The translations under genes and the position numbers were made by a program. 64,000 bases of DNA. Source: Arthrinium phaeospermum. Taxonomy: Eukaryota; Ascomycota; Sordariomycetes; Amphisphaeriales; Apiosporaceae. Every line of letters starts with the position of its first letter. Within the stretch, counting starts at the first letter, position 1. Location of the stretch: positions 2,232,001 through 2,296,000 of the forward strand of contig QYRS01000002.1 in assembly GCA_006503535.1 (NCBI GenBank), given 5' to 3'. The notes under the pieces were generated by a model that was not told the origin of the DNA, made no database searches, and worked only from the letters and a program-made list of their open reading frames with translations. Below are positions 25,995 to 36,506 of this stretch, piece after piece.

Positions 25995-26295
25995 ATGGAG
26001 GAGGAGGAGGAGGAGGAGGAGGGGAAGATAGAGGAGGAAGGAGAGATGGAGGAGAAGGAGGAGGAGAAGGAGGAGGAGAAGGAGGAGGAGAAGGAGGAGG
26101 AGAAGGAGGAGGAGAAGGAGAGGAGGAGATGGATGATGAGGAGATGGATGAAGAGGAGATGGTCGAGGGTGAGATGGAGGAGGAGCAGATGGCGGAGGAA
26201 GAGATGGAGGAGGAGCAGATGGTAGAGGGCGAGATGGAGGAGGAGGAGATGGTGGAGGAAGAGCAGATGAAGGAGGAAGGGGAGGAGGAATAAGA
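25995..26295 (+). repeat. Purine-rich (GGAGGA/GAGATGG) minisatellite
   Basis: About 300 bp of almost pure purine on the plus strand, first (GGAGGA)n and GGAGGAGAA units, then GAGATGGAGGAGGAG-type units. It gives artificial Glu-rich (plus) and Leu/Ser-rich (minus) open frames that I do not call as genes. It lies near the right edge of the AT-rich block. A tract with almost no CpA or TpG offers few RIP targets, which may explain its survival. Confidence 0.85.
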
Positions 26296-26604
26296 GAGCG
26301 TTGGTGGTAATAATCATCTGTAGTTATTATAATAAGCCTTTATAAAGCTTCTAAGGCGTAGTATATTTTATTTAGTATTTTATAATGAAAACAATATTAT
26401 AAAAGCGATAATAAAGTATAACGTGTAATATTCGTTGCGGTTTATAATAGATTATTATTAATTATATATAAAAAAACCTATATATAATTATAATTAATAT
26501 ATAAGGGACTTCGAAAGTATAGTCGTCTTCCCCCTTTTATAATTACTTATAGTAAAAGTAATAAAAAGTATGCTAACCCCGTCGACTTTCTACGTCCTCC
26601 CCTT

Positions 26605-27576
26605 TTAAGCGACCTATAAGTATTTAATCTTATACCGAGGGCGCGCCGTGGTCTCCCGGAAGGTGTTTGCCCGCTCTTCCAAGTCCGACCAGCCGTCGGC
26701 CGCCTTTTGGAACCGTTCCCCGACCTCCCGGATGCCGTTAGCGTCCGTCATAAAATCATCAATAGTACCGCATAGGCTCTTGGTCCGTGTTAGCGCGACC
26801 GTGGCGTCTTCGAATAGGGCGGACCTTTTTCTCGTGGCGTTATTATCGTTGTTATCCTCCGCTGTCAGAATCGGCGGACCATTGCCGTTCAGTTCATGGC
26901 TGTGGCCTCTACTTCCCCTTTCTACGTCGCGGCTCTTGTCCTGTTACTAGTAGTCGTCCCTGGTCTTCCGGCCCCGACCGCCGTTATAATAATAACCGTG
27001 TTTGCCGCGTAAGAGCTCCCACTCTTGGAACTTGACGCCTAGCGCCGTATTGTAAAGCCTCCCGCTTTTGGCTTGGAGCCGGGTGCGGTGCCGATCCAGC
27101 TACCGCAGTACCAATACCGCGTCGGCGCCGAGGGTGGTTCGCATCCAGCGCGCGTCGACGGCGGCGTTGCGCAGCCGGTGTAGTAAGTCCTACCAACTCC
27201 GCCAGGCTAGGGGAGCGGCGAGCACGTCGGAGACGAGCGACAGCGGGTATTGCTTTTGTCGCGCCGCCTAGAGCCGTCCCGTATCGGTTTCGGTCTGCTT
27301 GAGCCGTATGCGTGCCTCGTAGTTCCGCGCCGCGTTATGCTCGATTAGCGCGGCCGCCTGCGCGATCGACGCCTCGATTACCTGGAGGATCGTGGTTAAG
27401 TCCCCTAGGGCGCCGGGCGCCGGCAGGACGAAGCCAAGGTCGAAGTGTAGCTGGTCCCCGTCGTTGTCGTCACCGTCTTCGCCGATCCGCGCCCATACGG
27501 TCGAGTCCAGCGACTGCGAGGTGGCGGCAGCTTCCACGCGGAGACGGCGCAGGTCTTCCAGTTGCTACGCGAACAT
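26605..27576 (-). pseudogene. RIP-broken coiled-coil-like protein gene
   Basis: A minus-strand frame from ATG 27576 to TAA 26605 (324 codons) carries about seven internal stops, nearly all TAG/TAA in RIP context (for example the fourth codon). It may extend upstream (about 40 more open codons, SSPGNGLFSGRGAGSEPSTA). Preserved stretches: TVWARIGEDGDDNDGDQLHF, ILQVIEASIAQAAALIEHNA, GVKFQEWELLRGKHGYYYNG, and ATVALTRTKSLCGTIDDF. It is mostly helical with a charged Asp/Asn/Arg-rich linker around the middle, so probably a coiled-coil structural or nuclear protein. No family was recognised. It lies at the right edge of the AT-rich block and faces the kinesin-like gene's group. Confidence 0.6.
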
Positions 27577-28628
27577 GGCTGTATCGGTAAGCCAGGCCGT
27601 ACTTGGTTCGCTACCGGCCCCTCTGCCCGAAAAGAGGCCATTGCCCGGGGAGGACGGAAAGACGTGGGCGCCGAGGAAGAAATATAGGAGGCAGGAAGGA
27701 AGCTATACGATGGCAAGGACCGCGAGAGTTCGTTGTAGCTTTGGTTGTGGAGATGGGCCGTGGTTGCATCTTATGGGTGGGTCCATCCGGTGCGTGCGGC
27801 TGTGGACATTCGTATTGCTGTCCCCAAACTGAATGGCGAGGTCATCATTGCCTCGATCGCTGGACGTCGACGTTAACTGGCGTGGCGGCAGCGTCGATTG
27901 GCCATCTCGGTTTCGTAGTATGCGGAAGTCCCCTATGAAGATGGCCTCGTTATTAGCCCGTAACCTGTTATTTAAGCTTATAATATCGTATGTTTTAGGA
28001 AAGGCGGATGCTCTCTAAGGGGGTCCTAGGCCAGATTTGGTACCTATGCTGTATTATAGATTACCGTTGATTAAGTTTAATTTAATTAGACATATGTTTT
28101 CCTAGCCTAGAGAGGGCCTCGTTATAAAGCTAGATAGCTCGTTTAAAGGCTTTATACTACTAGTTTAGATCACGTAGAAAGGATATCTAAGATTAAAAAG
28201 TCTAGCGATCCTATCCCGCATTATTAAGGGTGAAGGGAAAAGAAAAAGGGTTTGGTAAAGTGACGGGGTATTATCTAAAGGTATTAACTAGCCCTTATTT
28301 TTAAATAATAATAAGGTGCGATACGTTATAAGTTAGATATATAATAAATAGGCTAGCTTATATAATATAACTTAGAACTTAATAGAAATACTAAGCTATT
28401 AAATCGGGACGAAGTTTTTTAAAATCTTTATAAAAGTAGCCTCGAAGTATAAAATTATCGGTTTATAATTTTCTTAGACGTTATAATATATACCTTTTAT
28501 AAAAGTTAATATCGATGTAAAGTATAATTAAAGATACTTCCCCCCTCTTTATTATGATAATTAAGCCGGCCTATAAATCTAATTTAGCCTAGAGCGGAGT
28601 TATTATCCGTTATCCCCTAAAATTTATT
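27577..28628. other. Intergenic, partly AT-rich RIP remnant
   Basis: 27.6-27.95 kb is GC-normal and may contain 5' sequence of the minus-strand gene to the left. 28.02-28.62 kb is AT-rich with RIP-type composition. No gene can be supported. Confidence 0.5.
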
Positions 28629-29246
28629 ATGGCCGGTAATAGGACCACCTAGGAACGCGCCGAGGAGTAGCGAACCGCCCGGAACTAACTTCGCCACGCA
28701 CGCCGTCGCGCCGTACGCTAAGCTCGGCGACAGGACGCCTACGCTAACCTAGAGGTGGCGCGAGCCGCCGGCGACGTGTTTCTAGTGCCGTGCCCGCTGT
28801 GTTAAGGCTAATACTGGAAGTGGGATTACTTAAGGTTCGACGACTGGCGGGACAGCGTTACGTAGCGGGCCGCCGCGCGTGAGGCCGCGCGCGCGCGTTT
28901 ACTTTAGTAGATGGCCGAGCTTAACGTAGATGAGATCCGTTTCCCAGCCGCCGATATCGTGGCTATCTTCTTCCCGGATCGCGAGGAAAGGGAGGGAGCG
29001 GACGCAGCTATTAACGACAGCCTGACGTTCTACGAGCTTTTTTCCTGTAAGTTTTAGATCGAGCACAAGCGGGCTGCGTTGCGGCAGCAGCAGCAGCAGC
29101 AGTAGCAGCATAGTGGATATCAAGAAGGACGGCAGTAGCGAATAGGTCCTGATAGTGCTGGAGCAGGGATTGTTTCAATATGGAATGCGCTTATTAACTT
29201 ACGGGTGGCCCGGTTACCCCGTATGTCGGCCGAGAAGCAGATCTAA
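28629..29246 (+). pseudogene. RIP-broken polyQ protein, 206 codons
   Basis: ATG at 28629 to TAA at 29244-29246, one frame with roughly a dozen TAG/TAA stops and no frameshift. The N-terminus is very basic and helical (Arg/Ala-rich), followed by a short Cys pair in LVPCPLC and an aromatic stretch (YWKWDYLRFDDWRDSV). The second half keeps MAELNVDEIRFPAADIVAIF and DAAINDSLTFYELFSC, then a CAG tract giving a Gln run interrupted by one TAG. Stops at Gln- or Trp-like positions fit CpA/TpG to TpA. The family is unknown. The basic N-terminus and polyQ suggest a nuclear regulatory protein, which is an inference. Confidence 0.6.
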
Positions 29247-29569
29247 ATCATATTTAAAATTAACTAAATAAAATTTACCTGGTATTATTATTAGTATTAG
29301 GTGGGACCTATTTGTCGTACATTAGTATAAATATATATATATATAAAACCACGACTTATAAAGGTAGATTAAAAGTTGTAATTAACCTAACTTCACTGCG
29401 CTTTAATAGTAATAATAATTAGATTTTTATTTAAATTACCGTTACATTATTTTACCTTCGCTATATTAGCTTTTCCTACGACGTTAGTTAAGAACTCTAG
29501 CGTTTGCCCCCCTTGCCTCCCTACGCCGGCACGCCCGTCGACAGTCCCGATGAAAATAACATAGGCTTT

Positions 29570-31063
29570 TCAAATTAATAGCGTAGTTATCGATGGAGTG
29601 GTGCTTATGGCTGCCGGTACCATACCTACGGCAGCGCCGATTATGAGATTGAGGCTGTGCTCTCGTAGCGGAAGGTGCGCGTTGCCTTTCTTAATAGCCG
29701 CGAATAGACTAGCCAAGGATGATAGGCCCTTCCGGATATTGTTGCCCTCCTTTTTCTCTTCTTACGCCTGGTCGTCCATCCGCCGCTCTTTGTCGGCTAG
29801 ATCGAGGAAGACGAGGCTTCCGCCCTCGCCGCTATCGCTGCTGCCGAGCTCGAGGTTGAAGAAGAGGTGGCTCCGCGACGACGACGCGTTCATACCCGTC
29901 GCCCGCTGCCGGCGGAGGGCCTGGGCGGCGTTGAAGTAGTCGACGATCTTTTGGGTGCTGCCATGTCTTGATACGGGCAGCGTTTCCGACTTGGTAGGTG
30001 TTGGTATGACGGAGCCCGCCCGCGGGGCGCCGAGGGACGCTTGCGTAGGCGGTTCCGATCCCCGACCGACGCTTCCTCCTCGACCTAGCTTCTGTTTCCT
30101 TGCGACGTCGATGGCGAGGATTTTGTTATCGTAAACCTCGAAGGCGCCGGCTGTTATTATCTCCGCTTCCTCCCCGTAAGCTTTGGTCTTCTGTACTAGC
30201 TTCGTTACGAGCACGTCGCTGTACCGCCCGACGAGGTGTTGGACCGTGTGAGTCTTTCTAGACCCCGTGGACCCGTACGCGGCGATTAGGAGCCGGCTCC
30301 CCTTTTCGATAGCTATCTCCACTAGGGGGGCGACGTGGTTGAAGATGGCGGCGTCGTCCGTGCCGTGGCCGAAGACCCGGTCGAAATCGAATGATTGGGT
30401 AGGTTTTTTGGCTGTTACTACCTATAAGCGGTGGTTGTCGATTTAGACGATTTCTGGGCTGTTATTTTCCCGCCTCTCGATCGGGATGGGCGTCGGTTGG
30501 CGGTGGATGCGTATTACAACCTAGATCCTGGAGGTGGCCTCGGCCACTTGTACCATGAGCCGCGAGCGCTGGCGGCCCAGGTCCCAGATTTCGGCATCTT
30601 TGGATTAGATCTGTAACTGGAACTCGCGCTCCCGCTGCTCGAGAGACTGAGTGCAGGCCTTTTGGTGCTCGTCTTGTTTCTCCTGCGATTCGGCCGCGGC
30701 GCGATTGGCCCTGTTTAACGCCTTTACCTAGCCGCGTATTACATTATCGTTTGTTTTCGCCCGGCGCGTTAACTCTTCCTCGTGGGCGGATTCCAGGGCA
30801 GTTACCGTTCCTTCCAGCTCGGCTACGTGTCTGCGTAGTTGTGCCTTTTTATCTTCCTCAACCGTTGCGTCGTTAGCTGCCGCAGCATCCCTACGCTTTT
30901 TTAGCCTCGGCTCTGGGGTACCTCGTGGTATGGTGGCGGTAGGGGAAATGGTCGTATCGCTAGGTGCGGTCGCGGGAGCCTCGTCGGAATAGAAATAGTC
31001 GAAAAAGTCTACCTCTTGCCAACCGGGAGTTTCGTCGTTCCGCGCGCTTGAGTCTCGGTCCAT
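29570..31063 (-). pseudogene. Kinesin-14-like motor protein, RIP-inactivated
   Basis: One minus-strand frame, about 498 codons from ATG 31063 to TGA 29570, with six in-frame stops and no frameshift. The order is an acidic N-terminus (WQEVDFFDYFYSDEAP), a coiled coil (KAQLRRHVAELEGTVTALES and EKQDEHQKACTQSLEQRERE), then a C-terminal motor. The motor shows RI*VVIRI at its start, SFDFDRVFG, P-loop GSTGSRKT (about 264-271; consensus GQTGSGKT), FEVYDNKI, switch I NASSSRSH (about 392-399), switch II DLADKE (consensus DLAGSE), then NNIRKGLSSLASLFAAI and HLPLREHSLN. A C-terminal motor behind a coiled coil is the kinesin-14 (Kar3/Ncd) layout. The P-loop Arg codon AGA (30259-30257) follows T, so it may be a RIP change from GGA. 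Switch II and the C-terminal end are divergent beyond RIP. More N-terminal sequence may lie upstream to about 31.56 kb in the same frame. Confidence 0.85.
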
Positions 31064-32875
31064 GTTTCTGCGGCTGGGGGATCGATAGTACGGTATTTTA
31101 CTCCCGGAGTATTCGGGGCTCTCCTTATCTATTAATATAGCACCCGCTACGGGCCGGAGCACGACTGGTGGCCGGCCCTTCTTCCAGGACCTAGGTAGTC
31201 TTCATTCTTCCGCCTTCTCGGTTACTGGACCGACTGCGAAAGAATTGAGCTTCTTATGTGTGATAAAGGTGGCAGCGTGTTGCCGCGGCCCCTGTTTGGT
31301 TTTCGCTCTCTTTGCTTCTTGGCGTCTAATGAGCCTTTTTAGCAGAAGTATTCATGGTCCCCGCCGCCCCTTTTCCGACGCTGCAGGTCTGCAAGCGTTC
31401 ACAGACTCCCATCTCCTGCAGGGCTCCTTTGGGCTGCCCGTGTGCATATAGCCCCTCCTTGCGGATGGCCAAAGTTGCTTGTCGCTTCCTTTTCTTAATT
31501 CGCTGAAGGCACTCTTTGCGAGGCTGCTATTCCCGCAGCGCACACCAGTAAGGGTGTCGACCAACCAACTACCGAAAGGTGGTGGCTGGTTGGTATGCCT
31601 TTGCCGCCGATCATGCGCTGGTGGGCTAACGGTTGGTTGGTTGACGTCTTGTAATGATTCGTTGTTGATGTGGTTCGTGCGAAGGCTTTATTTCGGGTAA
31701 GGGAACGAGGCCGGGAGGGGCGTTGCGATGCCGGATTCGACGGTAAGGATCAGTAGGGATCGATGAGAATTGAGGGTGATTGGTGGTGATTGTGGTGATG
31801 TCGTGTTGGTGTCGTGCTGGAAGAGGGATGGTAGATACCTCCTCCTTATCGATAAGATGCATACCGAAAGGCTTATTAGTAAACTTCCTACGGCCCTTAT
31901 GGATCCGGATCTTCTTTCTGAGGTTATAGGGCCTCCATCCTTTGAGTTTAAATATTAAAGAAATATCGTGAGAAATAGTTACGATCGGGGGCATATTCGA
32001 TTTAAATTCATCGTATTAGCCGGCTGTGGTTAGTCGACGAAATTATTAATGGATTTGGTTAGTGTGTGGACACCCTTGCACCCTAGCATGAGATAATGCA
32101 ACATCTCGCCAATTCAAGTCTGTATTATAAAAGGCTACTTAAACTTAAATCCGCCTCTAGGAGTTAAGAAGGGATATTGCCGGTGCAGCTTTAGCAGAGC
32201 TAGCGCCGGCTACCATTTTCACTAAGCAAGATGCCCGTCGTACGCCTGAATTATAATAAGGCTAGCTTATGGAGAATGATTTCAAGCCCGCCCTTTTCTT
32301 TATCAGCCTCCCTTAAGCCTGTTCCCTCTCCTTATCCGAACCCCGCCCGACATGTGCGGCAGGAGGTCGCATTGTGCCAGGGGGGAGGGGGGGGGGGGGG
32401 CAAGGCGGCCTAGTTTAAAGCCAAGACGGGATTTATTATATGCCCCGATCCAGGCCAGCCCGTATCCCTGACGCTGCTAACTTCCCTCTCCGTGTCAGCT
32501 GCTACAGGTCTGTGTCGAGCCCTGACTTGCGCCGTGTACGGCCATGTTCATCATGTTACCTTTATAAGACGAGCCAAAATCCGACCTGCGCCGAAGAAGC
32601 GAGGAGCTAGAGCCTGCAGCGGATGCTCTGTAGCTTATATATTACGCCGGGCAGCCGCTACGAGTCAGTCCCCGCCGCTACTTCACCCTGTTCCATACAT
32701 CCATACTCGGTATATTCTTGGCCTTTCTGTACTATAGTTGTACTTGGAACCAGGCCGATAGCCGCCGCCTGCACAATTCGGGGCGCGTTGGACGAGCGAC
32801 CGTCACGACGGAGACCATTACCGCTACCGCCAGATTTATGTGGATTCTTATATACCCATCGCGGGCCTGTTAACC
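31064..32875. other. Region between kinesin-like and next gene; no firm gene
   Basis: 31.06-31.56 kb stays largely open in the kinesin frame and has an ATG in good context at about 31.35 kb in another frame (MNTSAKKAH, then a stop), so it may hold 5' exons. 31.6-32.2 kb has moderately AT-rich sequence and short frames on both strands. 32.2-32.87 kb has short frames without coding character. A G-rich run lies at 32380-32400. Confidence 0.4.
32380..32400 (+). repeat. G-rich homopolymer run
   Basis: Twenty of 21 consecutive bases are G (one A). It has quadruplex potential and is also a likely sequencing-length error spot. Confidence 0.9.
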
Positions 32876-33430
32876 ATGCCGCTGGCCGACGCTGTCCTCT
32901 GGCGCGGTTGCGAGCTGTACGCCCGACTAAGTGATGGCGACGGCACGGCGGCCCATAAGGTTTAGCACCACCCTATAGAGGAGAAACCATACGCGGCCGA
33001 AGACTTCGGAGGATTAGAAGAAATGAGCGATTTGGAACTCCTTGCCACACCGTTCCGCAATGCCTATGCGATATTGGGGACCCGCTACGCCGAAGTGTAA
33101 GGCCTGCCCTCCAACGAGGCTTCGCGTCTGCTCTGGAGCCGGTACCGCGTTGTGCAACAGCGGCTTGAGTCGCCGTCATCGCCATCGTCGGCTTCCTCGC
33201 AAGAGCAAGGGGTGGTCGCCGGTCTGGCGATCTATATCCTCGGAGACCCTTAGAGCCGAGCCTAGTACGACCGGATCTGGCGCGAGGAGCTGATGTACGA
33301 GGATGCGGGCGAGATTGCCGGCGATCGGGCGATTAGGGGGTTCGCGAGCAAGTGTGCTAAGGCGCGGGACGTGGTTTGCTAGGGGTTTTACGTCAAGGAG
33401 GGGCCTTCAGTTTTGATAAAATGTGGCTGA
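32876..33430 (+). pseudogene. RIP-broken single-exon gene, 185 codons
   Basis: ATG at 32876 and final TGA at 33428-33430 bound one frame with five internal stops, all TAG/TAA. Intact stretches: MPLADAVLWRGCELYARLSD, DFGGLEEMSDLELLATPFRN, EASRLLWSRYRVVQQRLESP, EQGVVAGLAIYILGDP and WREELMYEDAGEIAGDRAIR. It looks like a globular, mostly helical cytosolic protein of normal composition with no signal peptide or membrane segment. Codon use is GC-rich. No family was recognised. It is transcribed towards the intact 33.6-34.8 kb gene on the opposite strand (convergent, about 200 bp between stops). Confidence 0.6.
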
Positions 33431-33636
33431 TATTGGTTTAATGCATCTCGTCATATTTATCTACGCCGGGTCAGGTCTCCTAACTGCGATGCGTCTCCCG
33501 ATTAATGTCCAGGACGTTCGGTTTATGCTAGTGCTATAAAAGAGCCATTAGGCGTGTGCTAGCTAGCTGAATTTATCGATTAATCTTACCCCAATTAATC
33601 CAGATCTATATCGGATTCCTCCTCTCTTATCTCAAG

Positions 33637-34768
33637 CTATGTCGGCTTCGGCTTGGCCGGGTTCGCCCGGTGGAAGGCCTGTAGTGAAGCGCTATACGAC
33701 TCGTCCTTGAGAAACCTGGCTGCGATATGCTTGATCGTTTCTTGCTCATCGTTGCTATCCTGGGCCTGACTGCGATGGAGGATGGTGTAGCGCCAGCCTC
33801 GGCCTTGTTTGCGGCAGTCCGTGAACTTAATCTCCTCCACCGGAGGTGCCCCGCCGTTCCTCTTACCGTGGTCGCCTTGGTGCGGCCGGTTCTCTTCTTG
33901 TTGTGGCTGCGGTCGGGGTTGCGTTTTATCGGGGCCGCTTGCTTCGGCCCGAGGCGGCGGACCTGGCGACGGACTCGGCGCGGGACTCGGCGTGGGACTC
34001 GGCAGGCCTGGGTCGACGCCCCTTCGTATATGGACCTGCACCCGAGCCAGGTTCGCCCCTGGCCCTCTTGGAGCCTGGCAACGGAGTTTAGCAGCTGCTT
34101 ATGCGACGGTGTCCTGGTAAAGATCCGTAGGGTGGGAAGAGGGAGAAACAGGAAGTGGGGAAACCTGGGCTTACTTGAGCTCCGCTGCCCTCGGCTCGGG
34201 CGGCGGCTGCAGGTTTATTCTGCATTAATGGCGGACGTATTAGAAATGCCCTCTTCGTAACCTCGAAGGCGTTGCTGAGCGGCCGGAACAAGCCTGATAG
34301 ATTGATACCGATACCCGGCTTGGTTGGCTGTGCAGACGGCGGCTGCTGAGAGGGGGATGGCCGTGTTTCCGACTGTTGGCGGTGCTGTTGTTGCTGCTGC
34401 AGTTGCTGCAGCCCCTTATGCACCTCGTCGCCCAGTTTCTGGAGATACGGCCGGACGACGTGCGCGAAGCCCAGGTTGGCGGGCGCCTGGGCGTCTTGGT
34501 TCTCCTGCTGTAATAAGCTTTCCGTGACGCTCCGGAGCTCGTCGACGCCCCGGGCCCGACGTTCTGTGGACTTCCCCTGCTGTCGCTGGGCATCTGCTGC
34601 GCCGTGGACCGGGAGCGCGCGGAGTAGGAGGCGGGGGTGAGGAATGTCTACGACGAGGCGGATGATGGGATCGCTGTCGTCTGGAGGAGCGTTGCCAAGC
34701 TGCTTATAGATGGCGACAGCGTCTTTGACGGTGTCGTCGAACTGCTGGGACAGGGCGTGGAATGACAT
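33637..34768 (-). CDS. Intact two-exon gene, 343-residue hypothetical protein
   Basis: Exon 1 is 34768-34175 and exon 2 is 34074-33637. The 100-nt intron has donor CAA|GTAAGC, branch-like GCTAAAC and acceptor TTGCCAG, and it joins the frames in phase 0 with no stop. The protein starts MSFHALSQQFDDTVKDAVAI (helical), has a Gln-rich coiled region (about 120-135), a GIGINLSGLFRPLSNAFEV amphipathic stretch near 152-170, a Pro/Ser-rich linker of SPTPSPAPSPSPGPPPR type in exon 2, and a compact C-terminal domain (EEIKFTDCRKQGRGWRYTIL ... ARFLKDESYSASLQAFHR). It has no signal peptide. It is the only fully open gene in the RIP-damaged island, so it is either functional under selection or escaped. The family was not recognised. 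The splice model is my inference. Confidence 0.65.
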
Positions 34769-35492
34769 GTTGATGCCGAAAGGTGCGTCGCTGTTGGTGG
34801 TGAAAGTGTAAGCCTGGCTTAATGGCTGATGACGGAAGGTCTTTTATCTGCCTCTATGGGGTGGGAGAAAGTGAAGAGACTATTGCGTAGAAAAGGAAAA
34901 ATAAGCAACGCTGTATTCCCGTCCAAGGGTGACTCCATACTAAGGCATGCCCGCTACGAATTCGATCGACTGAAGTAACAGAGCTGCCACTCCAAGGCTA
35001 GCTAGATGCCTCATGGCCGGCTCTAGTATACACGTATCTAAGGGGGGCTTTTTATTTCTACCGAGCTAACCTGGCAGCGAGTAGAAGGTTAATAATACTA
35101 AGTGTGGGTTAAAAATAGAAAAGAGATTAGCATTAACGGCATCTAATCGAATTTAAAGACGGAAAGACGATCGACTAAATTGCTTGAGCTACTCTGATGC
35201 TCGAACACGTAGGAATAACTTAGAGGGCCTTGACTCTAGAAAGCCTCCCGGCTGCTGCATTCGCCCACCACGACTGTGCCCGCCAGTGATTACTACCCCG
35301 TCTCGCTACCTCTCGCTAGCCGATTTGATGTGGTTTTTGATTTCCTCCGCTGCCTCTATCTACCTGCCCCCCGTCGCCGAGCGTTTATCGGCACTCCAAG
35401 AGCCACCGACCTCTGTGACTGCGAGCCCTTCCTTCGACTACGATAAAGCCGCTGTCGCTATCCTCTTAGTCTATGGCCAGTGCCCGCCCCTT
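34769..35492. other. Intergenic region upstream of the intact two-exon gene
   Basis: Presumed promoter region of the minus-strand gene. 35.0-35.2 kb is moderately AT-rich. A 136-codon plus-strand frame at 35184-35594 overlaps the next gene antisense and looks like a shadow. No motif was identified. Confidence 0.4.
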
Positions 35493-36506
35493 CTACTGAG
35501 AGGTCCCCGGCCCTGTTGTCTTGGCCTTCGTGCGTCGGCCCGCGGCTATTACCATCAGCCCCTGACGGTGTCTCTTTCCTGGTGTGTGTATTGACGGCGG
35601 CGGCGGCGCTTCCTTGTCGGCCTCCCCTGTTACGCTGTCGTTGTTATTTCCGTCGCCCGCTCGCTTCGCCCCGGCGGCGTACTTCTGCTTGAACCTGTTA
35701 AAGAGCACGCCGATGCCGCTGCTCTTCTTGCCGGGCGCCGCCTGACCGCCGGTCGCCCTGGGTCGTTTGCGGGCATCTTTGCTGCTGCCGCCGCTATCGT
35801 CGTCGCCGGGGTTGCCTGGCCTTTTCCGCGATCCCGACTCGCCGCTGTCGATGTTTCTGTTGACGTCGTTGCCGCTGTTGCTGCCGCTGGTGTTGCCCAT
35901 GCTATCTGGCGTCGTCTCCTTGGGCTCGATAGAGAGGGCCAATGATCGCGGCAACGGCCCGGTTTTCGGTAGGATGCCGCCTTTACGCCCGTCGTTCGAG
36001 AGGCTGCTGCTTGGTAGAGGCTTGCTCTTGCTTTCCAGCCACGCCTCGGCCTGGTCGGTGTCGGTACACTCTACGAACCCTGCATCCCACGCCCAACCAT
36101 AGGTGGCGGTGGCCGGGAATTCCACGACCGTCAAGACCCTGTTGCCGATGGCCCAGACTATGACGAGATGCGCCGCGTTGCTCACCGCCTGCAAGTCGAC
36201 CTGGGACGGTACGGGCGGCGGGAGTTCCGCCCGCGAGGAGCCGTCGCCGCTGTCGCTGACGTTTGAGCCGAGCCCGAGCTTGCTGATTATGCCGGTCTAT
36301 TCGGGGCAGTGGAAGTCGGGCGGCCCCGCTGGTCCGCCGCCCAGGCCCAGAATCCAGAAGAGGTTGAAGGGGGTCAGGTCGGCACGGGCAAAGATGAGAG
36401 CAAGCCCCAGCGTCTGCAGGGGACCCGGCGTGCGGGCCATGATGGAGCCAGTCACGCTGCTCTGGCCGTCGAACCTGACAATGATTATGTTTCCACCGGA
36501 CGATAT
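35493..36506 (-). pseudogene. Near-intact nuclear-type protein gene with lost start codon and one stop
   Basis: A 338-codon minus-strand frame with one internal TAG (after FHCPE) and no other damage. It begins at SSGGNIIIVRFDGQSSVTGS, preceded in frame by ATA at 36506-36504, which would be ATG before a TpG to TpA change. The next in-frame ATG is 36440. Features in order: a folded N-terminal part (NIIIVRFDGQ, ARTPGPLQTLGLALIFARAD), NAAHLVIVWAIGNRVLTVVE with WAWDAGFVECTDTDQAEAWL, then a long Ser/Gly/Asn/Asp linker and basic NLS-like clusters (SRKRPG, ARKRPR), then SSGIGVLFNRFKQKYAAGAK. It is probably nuclear. The family was not recognised. With only two lesions it could also be an unusual live gene if the stop is avoided by splicing. 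Confidence 0.55.

Larger units (their letters stand above)
3580..26604. other. AT-rich, RIP-mutated block of fossil repeats
   Basis: About 23 kb in which CpA and TpG are strongly depleted and TpA dominates, while CpG-containing islands (for example GGCCGG, CGCG) survive. This is the expected residue of RIP on repeated DNA. Less damaged islands lie near 4.0-5.3, 6.9-7.6, 8.5-9.5, 12.2-12.45, 16.9-17.0, 18.0-18.2, 21.8-22.1 and 23.5-24.1 kb. Between the fossil ORFs listed separately I see only AT-rich sequence with no supportable gene (notably 3.6-4.0, 5.4-6.9, 7.7-8.5, 11.3-12.1, 12.5-15.4, 19.3-21.7, 22.8-23.5 and 24.2-26.0 kb). A short coding-like stretch at about 9.15-9.51 kb (plus) is too damaged to call. 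The class of the original elements could not be identified. Confidence 0.85.

Noticed and set aside
25970..26317. Leu/Ser-rich and Glu-rich open frames
   Set aside because: They are translations of a purine/pyrimidine minisatellite.
3580..26604. Starship captain (DUF3435 tyrosine recombinase) or intact reverse transcriptase
   Set aside because: I looked for recognisable Arg-His-x-x-Arg/Tyr or YxDD-type contexts in the fossil frames and found none that survive RIP well enough to claim.
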